A DNA stretch of 9,476 bases from Deinococcus sp. (GTDB lineage Bacteria; Deinococcota; Deinococci; Deinococcales; Deinococcaceae). The position numbers and the translations under genes were made by a program. Location of the stretch: positions 1 through 9,476 of the forward strand of contig NZ_JAUNHK010000100.1 of assembly GCF_030523985.1 (NCBI RefSeq), in the 5' to 3' direction. Of the stretch, positions 1 to 5,927 are shown piece by piece (within the stretch, counting starts at the first letter, position 1; the number at the start of each line of letters is the position of its first letter). The notes beneath the pieces are model-generated. The model made no database searches. It saw only the letters and a list, made by a program, of their open reading frames with translations, and was not told where the DNA came from.

Positions 1-439
1 AGGCGAATCTGCTCTCCATACTCATTTCTGGATAGATAATCTTGGGTTTATCGAACTCTCGGAAGTAGGCGATATCGTCCTGAATCTCGTACCACTTGTA
101 TGTCCCAGGCTTACGTCCAGGCCAAGGTTTTGACTCATCCCATCCCTTCGGACGCGGCTCAAGACGTTCTCGGAACTTCTCCAAATGCGCGAGAACGGCT
201 GGATATTTCTCAATCTCCACTCCTCTGCGCACGAAGAGGAGGTAACGCTTTTTATCCCGCACATGCCAGCGCCTAATATCATCTCCAACCGCAAGAGGCT
301 TGATGATTTCGGCGCTGTTTGGATCTGCGGCGATCAGTTCCTCACGCTTCTTGGCATCAATGACAAAGGCATCATTGCACCCAGTCTTGATGCCCCAGTA
401 AATCTTGTTACCACTGACCCACGGTGCTATGCAGGGAGT
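1..439 (-). pseudogene. C-terminal fragment of a type IIG (Eco57I/TaqI-like) restriction-modification enzyme, interrupted by the element
   Basis: Seen: reading the minus strand from about 439 to the left edge gives an unbroken frame with no good start codon. It contains KIYWGIKTGCNDAFVID, then KPLAVGDDIRRW, a segment with EKYPAVLAHLEKFRERLEPR, then KWYEIQDDIAYF and FDKPKIIYPEMSMESRF at the edge. Known: this order (GIKTG.N.AFVID, then the kP...G.DI.RW block, YP...HL..fr..L..R, WYE.Q, KPKIIYP) is the TaqI-like C-terminal specificity domain of type IIG enzymes, which fuse methylation, cleavage and target recognition in one chain. The adenine methyltransferase part should lie N-terminal, but the integrase gene sits there instead, so the protein is broken. 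The stop codon lies beyond position 1. Inferred: this is host (or older island) sequence flanking the element. Confidence is high for the family and moderate that integration caused the break. Confidence 0.85.
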
Positions 440-440
440 C
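408..440. other. Candidate element/host junction (attL core region)
   Basis: Two reading frames share this stretch. One is the last residues of the integrase (ending STVGQW). The other is the restriction-enzyme frame reading TPCIAPWVSGNKIYWG, where TP....WV.GKIY resembles intact members of that family. Since the family-like sequence continues past the integrase stop to about 439, the crossover core probably lies within or just to the right of this stretch. No second copy of the core is in the window, so the exact core cannot be fixed here. Confidence 0.45.
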
Positions 441-1358
441 CTCGCTCCACTTAGCGTAGATCCTTGCTGTGGCAAGGTCGGCGTGACCGAGGTGTCTTGC
501 TACACGATCTAAATCGCCAGTCTCCCTCATCAGTCTCGTCCCTGAGTAGTGACGCATGGAATGCCAGCCACGGTAGGTTGTCTTGGCGAAGGCACAGGCG
601 GCTCTCAGCTGCTTAACGGCCCCCTGATATTTCAGGTTAACTAGGGACGCGTCAGATTCATTCTGAATGTAGGGGCTGAGGTTGAGGAGAAGGGTCTGAC
701 TAAGAACGACCCGACGCATCTTGCCTCCCTTACCACTCCGGACAATCAGTATGCGGTCATGTGGATGGATGTCTCTAACACGCAAACTCAGAGCCTCGCC
801 AATCCGCAAGCCGCCGTGCGAACACAATAGGATGAGCAGCTTGAGTGAACCAGTTGTAACCTCAAGGAGTCTCTGGATCTCATGGTGCTGGTAAGGGAGC
901 CTTTTATCCCACGGCGGTGTGAGATCCTTGGCCGGTTTGACGTCCAGAAAAGGGTCAGCCGTCGTATCGGTGGCCCACCTTAAGGCACGGTACATGGCCC
1001 TTGCCCCAGCGACTCTGACGCGCACAGTCGCCGCAGAACGCCCCATAGCTTCCATCTGCCTAAGCCAAAGGCGCCCAGTATCGGGAGTTGCTCGGAGAGG
1101 TGCGGTGGCATGAGCAGAGCAGTAGTCCAAGAACTGCTGGATGCTAATCCGATAGGAACGCAAAGTGGCATCGCTGACGCTGGCGCCAGCTGACCCAAAG
1201 GCAGTGATATAGGCGAAGGTAAGGGAGCAAAGCTCCTCATGGTCGAAAGCGTAAGCGGCTTTGAATGCACGGCGGCGCAATTCGTCACCAGGAAGGGTCA
1301 TCCAGCGATTGGCTAGGGCAAGAGGGTTATGCTGATACAGCTCTATCTCATACGACAT
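408..1358 (-). CDS. int: Tyrosine recombinase (phage-type integrase)
   Basis: This 316-residue protein catalyses site-specific integration and excision of the element. All expected active-site residues can be seen: R185 in HGGLRIGE, K210 in RSGKGGK, H266 and R269 in GWHSMRH, H292 in LGHADLATARIY, and the nucleophile Y301. Their spacing matches the XerC/XerD pattern (R to K 25, H to Y 9 residues). The N-terminal half, about residues 40-130, fits the SAM-like core-binding domain, and length is normal for XerC/D-like phage integrases. The ATG at 1358 is chosen because another ATG just upstream runs into a stop after five codons; no strong ribosome site precedes it. The 3' end overlaps the interrupted restriction gene, as expected for an integrase next to its attachment site. 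GC content is clearly lower than in the operon upstream, so the gene may have a separate history. It looks intact. Confidence 0.95.
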   Translation of the reverse strand: MSYEIELYQHNPLALANRWMTLPGDELRRRAFKAAYAFDHEELCSLTFAYITAFGSAGASVSDATLRSYRISIQQFLDYCSAHATAPLRATPDTGRLWLRQMEAMGRSAATVRVRVAGARAMYRALRWATDTTADPFLDVKPAKDLTPPWDKRLPYQHHEIQRLLEVTTGSLKLLILLCSHGGLRIGEALSLRVRDIHPHDRILIVRSGKGGKMRRVVLSQTLLLNLSPYIQNESDASLVNLKYQGAVKQLRAACAFAKTTYRGWHSMRHYSGTRLMRETGDLDRVARHLGHADLATARIYAKWSEDSLHSTVGQW

Positions 1359-1393
1359 AGATCAGCATTCTCTTGCCATCTCAGCAATGCTGA
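1329..1393. repeat. Cluster of TGCTGA/TCAGCA hexamers at the integrase start
   Basis: Four copies of the hexamer TGCTGA, or its complement TCAGCA, lie at 1330-1335, 1362-1367, 1381-1386 and 1388-1393. ATGCTGAT (1329-1336) and ATCAGCAT (1361-1368) are exact inverted copies around the start codon, and 1381-1393 is a small palindrome (TCAGC-AAT-GCTGA). The position over the integrase start suits an operator or recombinase/excisionase arm sites, but that role is only inference. Confidence 0.35.
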
Positions 1394-1409
1394 CGCCAAT
1401 GACACTTGT

Positions 1410-2909
1410 TCAGATGGGACTTGTCTTCTCCGGCTTGTTATGCACCCCCGCCGCCGGATGCCCCGGCCCAATCTCCTCTGGCTGCACATCACTCCGCACC
1501 AGTGACTGCGCCACGCACTCCAGCGCCAGCACCAGCCCCTCGCTCAGCCCTGTCCGCAGAGACAGCGTTCCCCGGTCATTCCGGTAGATGAGGTGCTCGT
1601 CGTCGTCCTGGCGTCGGCCCTGCTTGCGTCCATCCATGCGCTCGCTCTGGTCTTCAATCCAGCGGCACAGCGCCGCCCAGCCACCCGGCCCCACCTTCAG
1701 CCCGGTCAGGCTTTCCAGCTCCGCCGCATTCGCCACCGTCACCGTATGCCCGTCAGCGGCGTACACGATGGTCAGGCGGGTGTAGTGCTGAATCATCGTT
1801 CCGTCGCCGGGCAGTTCACGCACGCTGAGAATGTCGCCGTGGAAAAAACGCCCGGTATGGTGCTTTTTCCTGGCCTTCTCCAGTTGCGCCTCTGCCGCCA
1901 TCGCTTTCAGGCGGTGTTCCTGCACCTCCTGCGCCCGTGAGGTTGCCAGGGCCACCCGGCCTGCCGCCAACAGCCGCGCCACTTCCAGCCCCTTCTGGTA
2001 GGCCGCCGTCAGGTGCTGCGCGACCTCGGCGTGCAGGACGCTGCCATTCCTTTGGTCACTGCTGACAGGTCCACCACCTCCGACCTGCCTCTCCCCCACC
2101 CCGATGATCTGCCACAGCACGCCATGTATGCGGCGCTGCTCCAGTTCTTCAGCGGTCAGGTCAGCCAGTTCCTTGTCAGAAAGGAAGTACCGCCGGTGAA
2201 TGCACTTCGCCACGTTGTTGATGAGGGCACGGCGTTCCTGATCGAGTGAACGGGGGTCCAGAGTGTGCACAGGCGGAGCCAGCTTCTCGCGGAGAGGCTG
2301 ACCTTTCCCGCCCCGGCCCGCCTGCTCGAGGACCTGCCGCGCCGCCTCCACGCCTGCCGCCGCCAGGATTGCCCGGGCCATCTCAGACTTGTCTGCCTTC
2401 GCCGCACCCACCGAAGCCACCATACCCGCGAGTTGCCGCGCCCGCTGGGTCGCCTCGTCGGTGGTGATGACGACGGGCCTGGGCCTTTCGCCAGGTTCCC
2501 TCTCCCCTTTCCAGCGGTGCAGCAGTTCGGCGTAGCTGTCCGCTGTCGGCGTCGTCAGGGCAAGCACTAGGCGTTTCCAGGCGGGGCGGGAACGAGCGTC
2601 GAGCAGGTAGGTGGGTTCGGCGTCAGGCAGGCAGGGGCGCAGCTGGCGCACCTGCACGCGGCGCTGGGTGCCGTCGGGAAACTGGACACGGACCGTGGGA
2701 TTCAGGGCCTCGGGCCTGGCGGCCTGGGTGACCGTTACCCGCTGGCCGTAGCCTGCCGTCTTCACCTTGCCGGGCACGAAATAGGCCGTGTCGCCCGCTT
2801 TCAGGGCCAGCAGTCCGGCGGGGGTGACTTTCTTTTTCTTGGGGTTCGGCGTGCTCTGGCGTTCGAGTTCCTTGAATTGCCGCTCCAACTCAGCCTTCCA
2901 GCCCGTCAT
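1410..2909 (-). CDS. Large hypothetical protein (499 aa), last gene of the operon before the integrase
   Basis: I do not recognise this family. Visible features are a charged N-terminus with predicted helix (residues 3-18) followed by KKKK at 24-27, and a beta-rich stretch at about 36-93 (ALKAGDTAYFVPGKV ... VRVQFPDGTQRRVQVRQLRP) that resembles a small SH3/KOW-like barrel. A helical Ala/Arg/Glu-rich middle follows (about 155-345, with a likely coiled coil at 323-350). The C-terminal part has a beta segment (376-395), a conserved-looking GPGGWAALCRWIED (407-420) and a basic-then-acidic RKQGRRQDDDEH. There is no signal peptide and no membrane segment. Its ATG overlaps the stop of the preceding gene by 4 bases, so it is translated in the same unit. 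A DNA- or RNA-binding role would fit the charge and the barrel but is not shown. It shares no visible motif with known replication proteins. Confidence 0.75.
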   Translation of the reverse strand: MTGWKAELERQFKELERQSTPNPKKKKVTPAGLLALKAGDTAYFVPGKVKTAGYGQRVTVTQAARPEALNPTVRVQFPDGTQRRVQVRQLRPCLPDAEPTYLLDARSRPAWKRLVLALTTPTADSYAELLHRWKGEREPGERPRPVVITTDEATQRARQLAGMVASVGAAKADKSEMARAILAAAGVEAARQVLEQAGRGGKGQPLREKLAPPVHTLDPRSLDQERRALINNVAKCIHRRYFLSDKELADLTAEELEQRRIHGVLWQIIGVGERQVGGGGPVSSDQRNGSVLHAEVAQHLTAAYQKGLEVARLLAAGRVALATSRAQEVQEHRLKAMAAEAQLEKARKKHHTGRFFHGDILSVRELPGDGTMIQHYTRLTIVYAADGHTVTVANAAELESLTGLKVGPGGWAALCRWIEDQSERMDGRKQGRRQDDDEHLIYRNDRGTLSLRTGLSEGLVLALECVAQSLVRSDVQPEEIGPGHPAAGVHNKPEKTSPI

Positions 2910-3268
2910 GCCAGGCCCCCAGCGCGAGCTTGCAGCAGGGCCAGCAGGTCGGCCCGCTTGTTGTTCAGGGCGACTTCCGCCAACTTGGGGCGCACCGGGC
3001 CGTACTGGGCCAGGTAGCCGTCGAGCGCCACTTCACCGCATCCGGTCAAGACGTAGCCCTCTCGCATGACGACGTCGCCTTGTTTCCAGACGACCCAGCG
3101 GATACGCCCGTCCTGGCTGAGTTGCCTGAGCAGGCCGCGCAGGTCGTGCGGCAGGTCGTCGCCGTCCTCGCCCCACCACAGGCCAGAGGCACGCAGGGCG
3201 TCATAGGGGCTGCGGGGTTCTCCCGAAAAGGCGCTGAGGAGTCGGTAGATGTCGGGGCGCTGGTTCAT
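2906..3268 (-). CDS. Small hypothetical protein (120 aa), possible winged-helix fold
   Basis: Not recognised by family. The first half reads as helices: DIYRLLSAFSG at 6-16, then YDALRASGLWW at 22-32. A helix with LPHDLRGLLRQLSQDGRIRWVVWK (39-62, two pieces) is followed by a turn and a beta pair (VVMREGYVLTG, 67-76). The order helix-helix-helix-strand-turn-strand, with 'L..L...GRIRW' before the wing, is like a winged helix-turn-helix. The C-terminal tail VALDGYLAQYG...LNNKRADLLALLQARAGG is helical. The gene overlaps its neighbours on both sides by ATGA, so it is firmly inside the operon. A DNA-binding or accessory role is inference. Confidence 0.7.
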   Translation of the reverse strand: MNQRPDIYRLLSAFSGEPRSPYDALRASGLWWGEDGDDLPHDLRGLLRQLSQDGRIRWVVWKQGDVVMREGYVLTGCGEVALDGYLAQYGPVRPKLAEVALNNKRADLLALLQARAGGLA

Positions 3269-3723
3269 GGGGTGACCTCGCTGGGAACGAGCAGAGAAAG
3301 GGCGTGTTCGGCGCGGAGAACCTGTTCCATCGTCCAGGCCACCGTGATAGGCAGCCCGGCGCGGCGCAGTTCCTCGTGGCGTTCAAGTTGGGCGGGGCTG
3401 GGCTTGTTGCCCGGCTGCTTGAGTTCCAGCCAGAGCAGCAGGCCAGGGGCGCGGAAAGCGAACAGGTCGGGGATGCCCTTGGTGGCCCACACGCTGCCAC
3501 CACGCTGAGAACCCCGGTACATCTGCCAGACTGTCCAGCCTCGTTCGACGAGGGCCAGGACGACGGCGTCTTGAAAGTCGGCTTCACTGGCGTAGCCGTT
3601 GTCTGCCGAAGCGGGCAAGCCCGCCGACGGCGCGGGGGCCGGGGCGGGAGCAGGTGGCTCAGGAAACAGGTGCGGATGCCTGCGCTGGTACTCGCGCAGC
3701 TCGCTCTCGGACATGCGGGTCAA
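3265..3723 (-). CDS. VRR-NUC family (PD-(D/E)XK) nuclease
   Basis: This protein is predicted to cut DNA, probably branched or recombination intermediates as in other phage VRR-NUC proteins. Seen: after a low-complexity linker of Pro-Ala repeats (residues 24-35), the domain runs from about 45 to 135. It has E47 in SEADFQDAV, KGIPDLFAFR with D86, the catalytic pair E100 and K102 in LLWLELKQPG, and PSPAQ with Q111. These are the standard E...(G.PD)...ExK...Q signature residues. At 152 residues it is a stand-alone single-domain enzyme. The start is TTG at 3723, chosen because GGAGGT lies 9 bases upstream; the ATG at 3714 would be too far from it. Stop and start overlap neighbours on both sides. 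Its place among regulators and small phage genes supports a role in phage replication or recombination. Confidence 0.88.
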   Translation of the reverse strand: MTRMSESELREYQRRHPHLFPEPPAPAPAPAPSAGLPASADNGYASEADFQDAVVLALVERGWTVWQMYRGSQRGGSVWATKGIPDLFAFRAPGLLLWLELKQPGNKPSPAQLERHEELRRAGLPITVAWTMEQVLRAEHALSLLVPSEVTP

Positions 3724-4088
3724 TCGGAGAGCACCTCCGTCACCTTGCCGGGGTCGTACCGAAGCGGCACCGCGAACGGGTCACGAGTCCGGGCGTAGCG
3801 CACATGCTCAAAGAGGTCACGCACCTGTTCACCGCGCTCGAAGTTGCGCGTGCTGGGGTAGCGGCTGACACCCGGGCGCGGGTCGCCGGTGATCAGCGGC
3901 TGAAGTTCCCTCAGCTTCTCCGTGAACGCCAACCGTCCCTCTACACCTTCCTGGGCCGGGTCAACGTAGTCGGCGATAATCCACATCTGCCCCATCTGAA
4001 GACGGCTGTAAAGATCGAGGGCGTTCTGAAGGTGCTCGGCCTCCGCCTTGGTCAGCAGCACATGGAAGGTCGGCGGTTCAGCCCTCAT
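3720..4088 (-). CDS. Small phage-type hypothetical protein (122 aa)
   Basis: Not assigned a function. The N-terminal part (residues 9-40) has HVLLTKAEAEHLQNALDLYS followed by RLQMGQ. The 'ALDLYSR..MGQ' motif is one I associate with small uncharacterised phage proteins, from memory and unverified. The rest is mixed, with FTEKLRELQPLITG (55-68) and a basic RYPSTRNFERGEQVRDLFEHVRYAR split segment (76-100). The frame is open further upstream to 4166, but the ATG at 4088 is chosen: GAGGTG lies a few bases before it, and the extra upstream residues are Arg/Gly/Ser-rich shadow sequence opposite the previous gene. It overlaps the end of the preceding gene by 11 bases and the TTG start of the nuclease gene by 4 bases. 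It is probably translationally coupled to both. Confidence 0.72.
   Translation of the reverse strand: MRAEPPTFHVLLTKAEAEHLQNALDLYSRLQMGQMWIIADYVDPAQEGVEGRLAFTEKLRELQPLITGDPRPGVSRYPSTRNFERGEQVRDLFEHVRYARTRDPFAVPLRYDPGKVTEVLSD
3733..3738 (-). promoter_or_regulatory. Ribosome binding site that decides the TTG start of the nuclease gene
   Basis: GGAGGT on the minus strand is followed 9 bases later by TTG (3723-3721). The next in-frame ATG (3714) would be 18 bases away, so TTG is preferred. The site lies inside the end of the preceding gene. Confidence 0.6.
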
Positions 4089-4389
4089 GGGCCACCTCGA
4101 ACGCGAGCAACCGCACCGCCCGCGTGTTGAGCCACCAGCGCCACCAGGGGCAGAGCGTGACCACACTGCGCCGGACGTAGCCGTACTGGTTCAGCAGGTG
4201 CCCGACTTCCATCATTTCGGCGTCCCTGATCTGCATCCCCCGGTAGATGCCGCGCAGTACCCGGCCACGCTCGTCGAAAGGGATGAGCACCTCTTCCCTT
4301 TCCTCCAGGTCTTGCAGGCTCACCACCGCGCCCAGACTGTTGATGGTCTGGGCGGCAAGGCGGCGCTGCTCGGGATCCAGCCGCTTCAC
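4078..4389 (-). CDS. Small hypothetical protein (103 aa)
   Basis: Not recognised. The first half is helical and acidic (MKRLDPEQRRLAAQTINSLG, then SLQDLEEREEVLIPFDERGR), followed by GIYRGMQIRDAEMMEVGHLL (48-67). Near the C-terminus it has an unusual tryptophan cluster (CPWWRWW, residues 80-86). No membrane helix is clear, since charged residues break the hydrophobic run. The start is GTG at 4389, sharing GTGA with the stop of the double winged-helix gene, with GGGGGAAG just before it. It is part of the same operon. A role alongside the adjacent regulator is possible but nothing in the sequence shows it. Confidence 0.68.
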   Translation of the reverse strand: MKRLDPEQRRLAAQTINSLGAVVSLQDLEEREEVLIPFDERGRVLRGIYRGMQIRDAEMMEVGHLLNQYGYVRRSVVTLCPWWRWWLNTRAVRLLAFEVAHEG

Positions 4390-4835
4390 CGCTTCCCCCA
4401 GGCGGGCAGGGCGTACTTGCCGTCGTTGTGGCGGACCAACTCGTCTTCACGGCGAAGCTCAGCGGCGACCGCGCCCAGCAGCGTCATGTCGAAATCGGGG
4501 ACAGTCCGGCGCAAGCGGGCCACGATGACGGAGCCATGAACCGGGTGCCCGATGTCCTGCACAGCCTTCAGAAAAGTGGCTTTCGCCTCCGGTGTGACCT
4601 GGGGCCGCGCCATGTGCAATTCTTGCGCGGTGGCTTCAGCAGGGCGCCCGAAGCGACTGGCGAGACAGTAGACCCCGGCGTCTACGCGCAGCAAGTGACC
4701 CTCTTTCAGCATCCGCCGCATGGCGTCGGCGGCCTTGTCAGGCGGACAACCCAGGCGAACACTCACTTCCGACGCCGACCAGGAGCGCCCCGGCTCCTGC
4801 CGCATGATGTCCAGAATCTGTTCACCCTTGCTCAC
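4386..4835 (-). CDS. Double winged-helix DNA-binding protein (149 aa)
   Basis: Two consecutive winged-helix units can be read. The first (residues 3-60) has GEQILDIMRQEPGRSWSASE, then VSVRLGCPPDKAADAMRRM as the helix-turn-helix, then LKEGHLLRVDAGVYCLA as helix end and wing. The second (81-144) has TPEAKATFLKAVQDIGHPVH, GSVIVARLRRTVPDFDMTLL, then AAELRREDELVRHNDGKYAL as the wing. The pattern 'L..eG.L.r...g.Y.L' at the end of each unit is typical of this fold, so DNA binding is a reasonable inference. It could be a regulator of the operon or a replication accessory. Start is GTG at 4835 with GGAGG 6 bases upstream, overlapping the previous gene by 14 bases. The target is unknown. Confidence 0.78.
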   Translation of the reverse strand: MSKGEQILDIMRQEPGRSWSASEVSVRLGCPPDKAADAMRRMLKEGHLLRVDAGVYCLASRFGRPAEATAQELHMARPQVTPEAKATFLKAVQDIGHPVHGSVIVARLRRTVPDFDMTLLGAVAAELRREDELVRHNDGKYALPAWGKR

Positions 4836-5571
4836 GTTCGTCCTCCCATGCGGCGCGTGCCGCTGTAATGGCCTTCCAGAGCGTGTCGCCCTGTGGCCCT
4901 TCCCTGATTTCTCCGGTCTGTGGGTCAGTCGCCCGCACCTGGTAGCCGCTGGAGCGCAGCAGGATGTCCACCTCGACCCCGATCAGACGCAGGCCGTCCA
5001 GCCAGTCCAGCGGGGACTCTTCCCCGGCGAAGTCCCGGTAATCCTTCGAGCCGCGCCTCACGGCCTTGCTCACCGCCTCCACGCGCCGCTCCGGGGGAAC
5101 CTGCGAGAGGGGGACGGGCTGCCCGGTGTCGGGGTGCTCGACGTGCGCTCCGGCGGCGAGGTCACGCACGGCGTCGGCGGTGGCTTTCACGTCGGTGGCG
5201 CTGGGATGCTCCTTGCCAGTCACGCCCCGCGCCACGTCGAGCACCAGGGCGTAGTCGTCGGGCACCACGCCCCCCAGGGCGCGGGTGATGCGTTCGGGGG
5301 GAAGCTGGAGGCCCCGCTTCTCGAACTCGCCAGCGGTGGCGGCGTAGTCCATCAGCTGATAGGCCCGCTGGCGGCTCATGCCGAAGCGGTCTTCGGCGTA
5401 GGTCTGAAAACTGTCGTAGCTCTCCCGGTACAGGCGGCTGTCACGAATCTCGGTCAGTGCCCGGCCTGCCAGCACGGCCGCCGACGCGCCGACCATCACC
5501 TGCTCTTCGAGTTCGGTCAGGCGGGCCTGCTCTTCCGGGGTGAGGAGTTGCAAAACGTGCTGGGCGGTCAT
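4822..5571 (-). CDS. Phage/plasmid helix-turn-helix protein (249 aa), possibly ParB/KorB-like or replication accessory
   Basis: Seen: an N-terminal helical region (residues 9-35) leads into LAGRALTEIRDSRLYRESYD, then SFQTYAEDRFGMSRQRAYQL and MDYAATAGEFEKRG (35-87). The pattern 'GRAL..IRd.rLYRe....F..Y...r.GmSr..AYql' is common in DNA-binding proteins of phages and integrated elements, with SRQRAYQLMD as the likely recognition helix. A middle segment (121-176) includes a second helical block. The C-terminal 190-246 is mixed, with LDWLDGLRLIGVEVDILLR and EIREGPQGDTLWKAITAARA. No nuclease or ATPase motif is seen. The family assignment to ParB-like proteins is a guess from the helix-turn-helix only. 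It begins at an ATG overlapping the XRE gene's stop by 4 bases, so the two are co-translated. Confidence 0.75.
   Translation of the reverse strand: MTAQHVLQLLTPEEQARLTELEEQVMVGASAAVLAGRALTEIRDSRLYRESYDSFQTYAEDRFGMSRQRAYQLMDYAATAGEFEKRGLQLPPERITRALGGVVPDDYALVLDVARGVTGKEHPSATDVKATADAVRDLAAGAHVEHPDTGQPVPLSQVPPERRVEAVSKAVRRGSKDYRDFAGEESPLDWLDGLRLIGVEVDILLRSSGYQVRATDPQTGEIREGPQGDTLWKAITAARAAWEDEREQG
4842..4846 (-). promoter_or_regulatory. Ribosome binding site for the GTG start of the double winged-helix gene
   Basis: GGAGG on the minus strand stands 6 bases before the GTG at 4835-4833, inside the 3' end of the preceding gene. It supports GTG as the true start. Confidence 0.6.
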
Positions 5572-5927
5572 GCCCGCTCCAGTTGCTGGCTCAGGCGCAC
5601 ATTCTCGGTGCGCTCATCGGGCGAAATGTGCTCAGCCGAGCGCCACGCGAACGTCCGCAGAAAGGCAATCCCTTCCGCCGTGGCCGCCGCCTGGTAAAGC
5701 TCCGGTGGCAGGCGTCCGGCGGCGACATAGAGGGCGTCACGTTCCAGGCCGTACAGCCTTGCCAGGGCATTGAGGAGATGGTTGCTGGGTGGCCGCTCCA
5801 TGCCGCTTTCCAGGCGATTCAGGTAGCCACGGTGGACGCACAGCCGGGCCGCCGCGTCGCGCAGCTTGAGGCCCGCCGCGCAGCGGGCCTGCCACAGGAA
5901 CCGACCGAAGCTGGGCTGAGCGCTCAC
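5568..5927 (-). CDS. XRE/Cro-family helix-turn-helix regulator (119 aa)
   Basis: A short transcription regulator. The helix-turn-helix occupies about residues 7-66: FGRFLWQARCAAGLKLRDAA, then ARLCVHRGYLNRLESGMERP, then LLNALARLYGLERDALYVAAG. The 'Y.N.lE.G...P' and 'L..lA..y.l..d.L' elements are typical of XRE proteins; 'HRGYLNRLE' takes the recognition-helix position. The C-terminal tail (75-119) is helical and polar. The start is GTG at 5927, with GGAGG 7 bases upstream; the frame is open further upstream, but those residues are opposite the exonuclease gene and do not look like protein. It could be a repressor or a switch for the early genes, but it sits inside the operon rather than at its head, so autoregulation from its own promoter is not evident. 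Confidence 0.82.
   Translation of the reverse strand: MSAQPSFGRFLWQARCAAGLKLRDAAARLCVHRGYLNRLESGMERPPSNHLLNALARLYGLERDALYVAAGRLPPELYQAAATAEGIAFLRTFAWRSAEHISPDERTENVRLSQQLERA

Noticed and set aside
22..454. Open frames on both strands at 22-294 (minus) and 185-454 (plus)
   Set aside because: They lie in other frames over the restriction-enzyme fragment, which is strongly family-like; their proteins show no recognisable motif.
2930..3508. A 192-residue open frame on the plus strand
   Set aside because: It is antisense to the 120-residue protein and the VRR-NUC nuclease, and has no ribosome site or motif that I can see.
3720..4166. Longer 148-residue form of the small phage protein
   Set aside because: The extra N-terminus is Arg/Gly/Ser-rich shadow sequence of the previous gene. 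The ATG at 4088 has a ribosome site and fits the operon's overlap pattern.
4720..5697. A 325-residue open frame on the plus strand
   Set aside because: It is opposite the well-supported helix-turn-helix gene and part of the XRE and winged-helix genes. Long antisense frames are expected in high-GC DNA, and the Gly/His/Ala-rich protein shows no domain.
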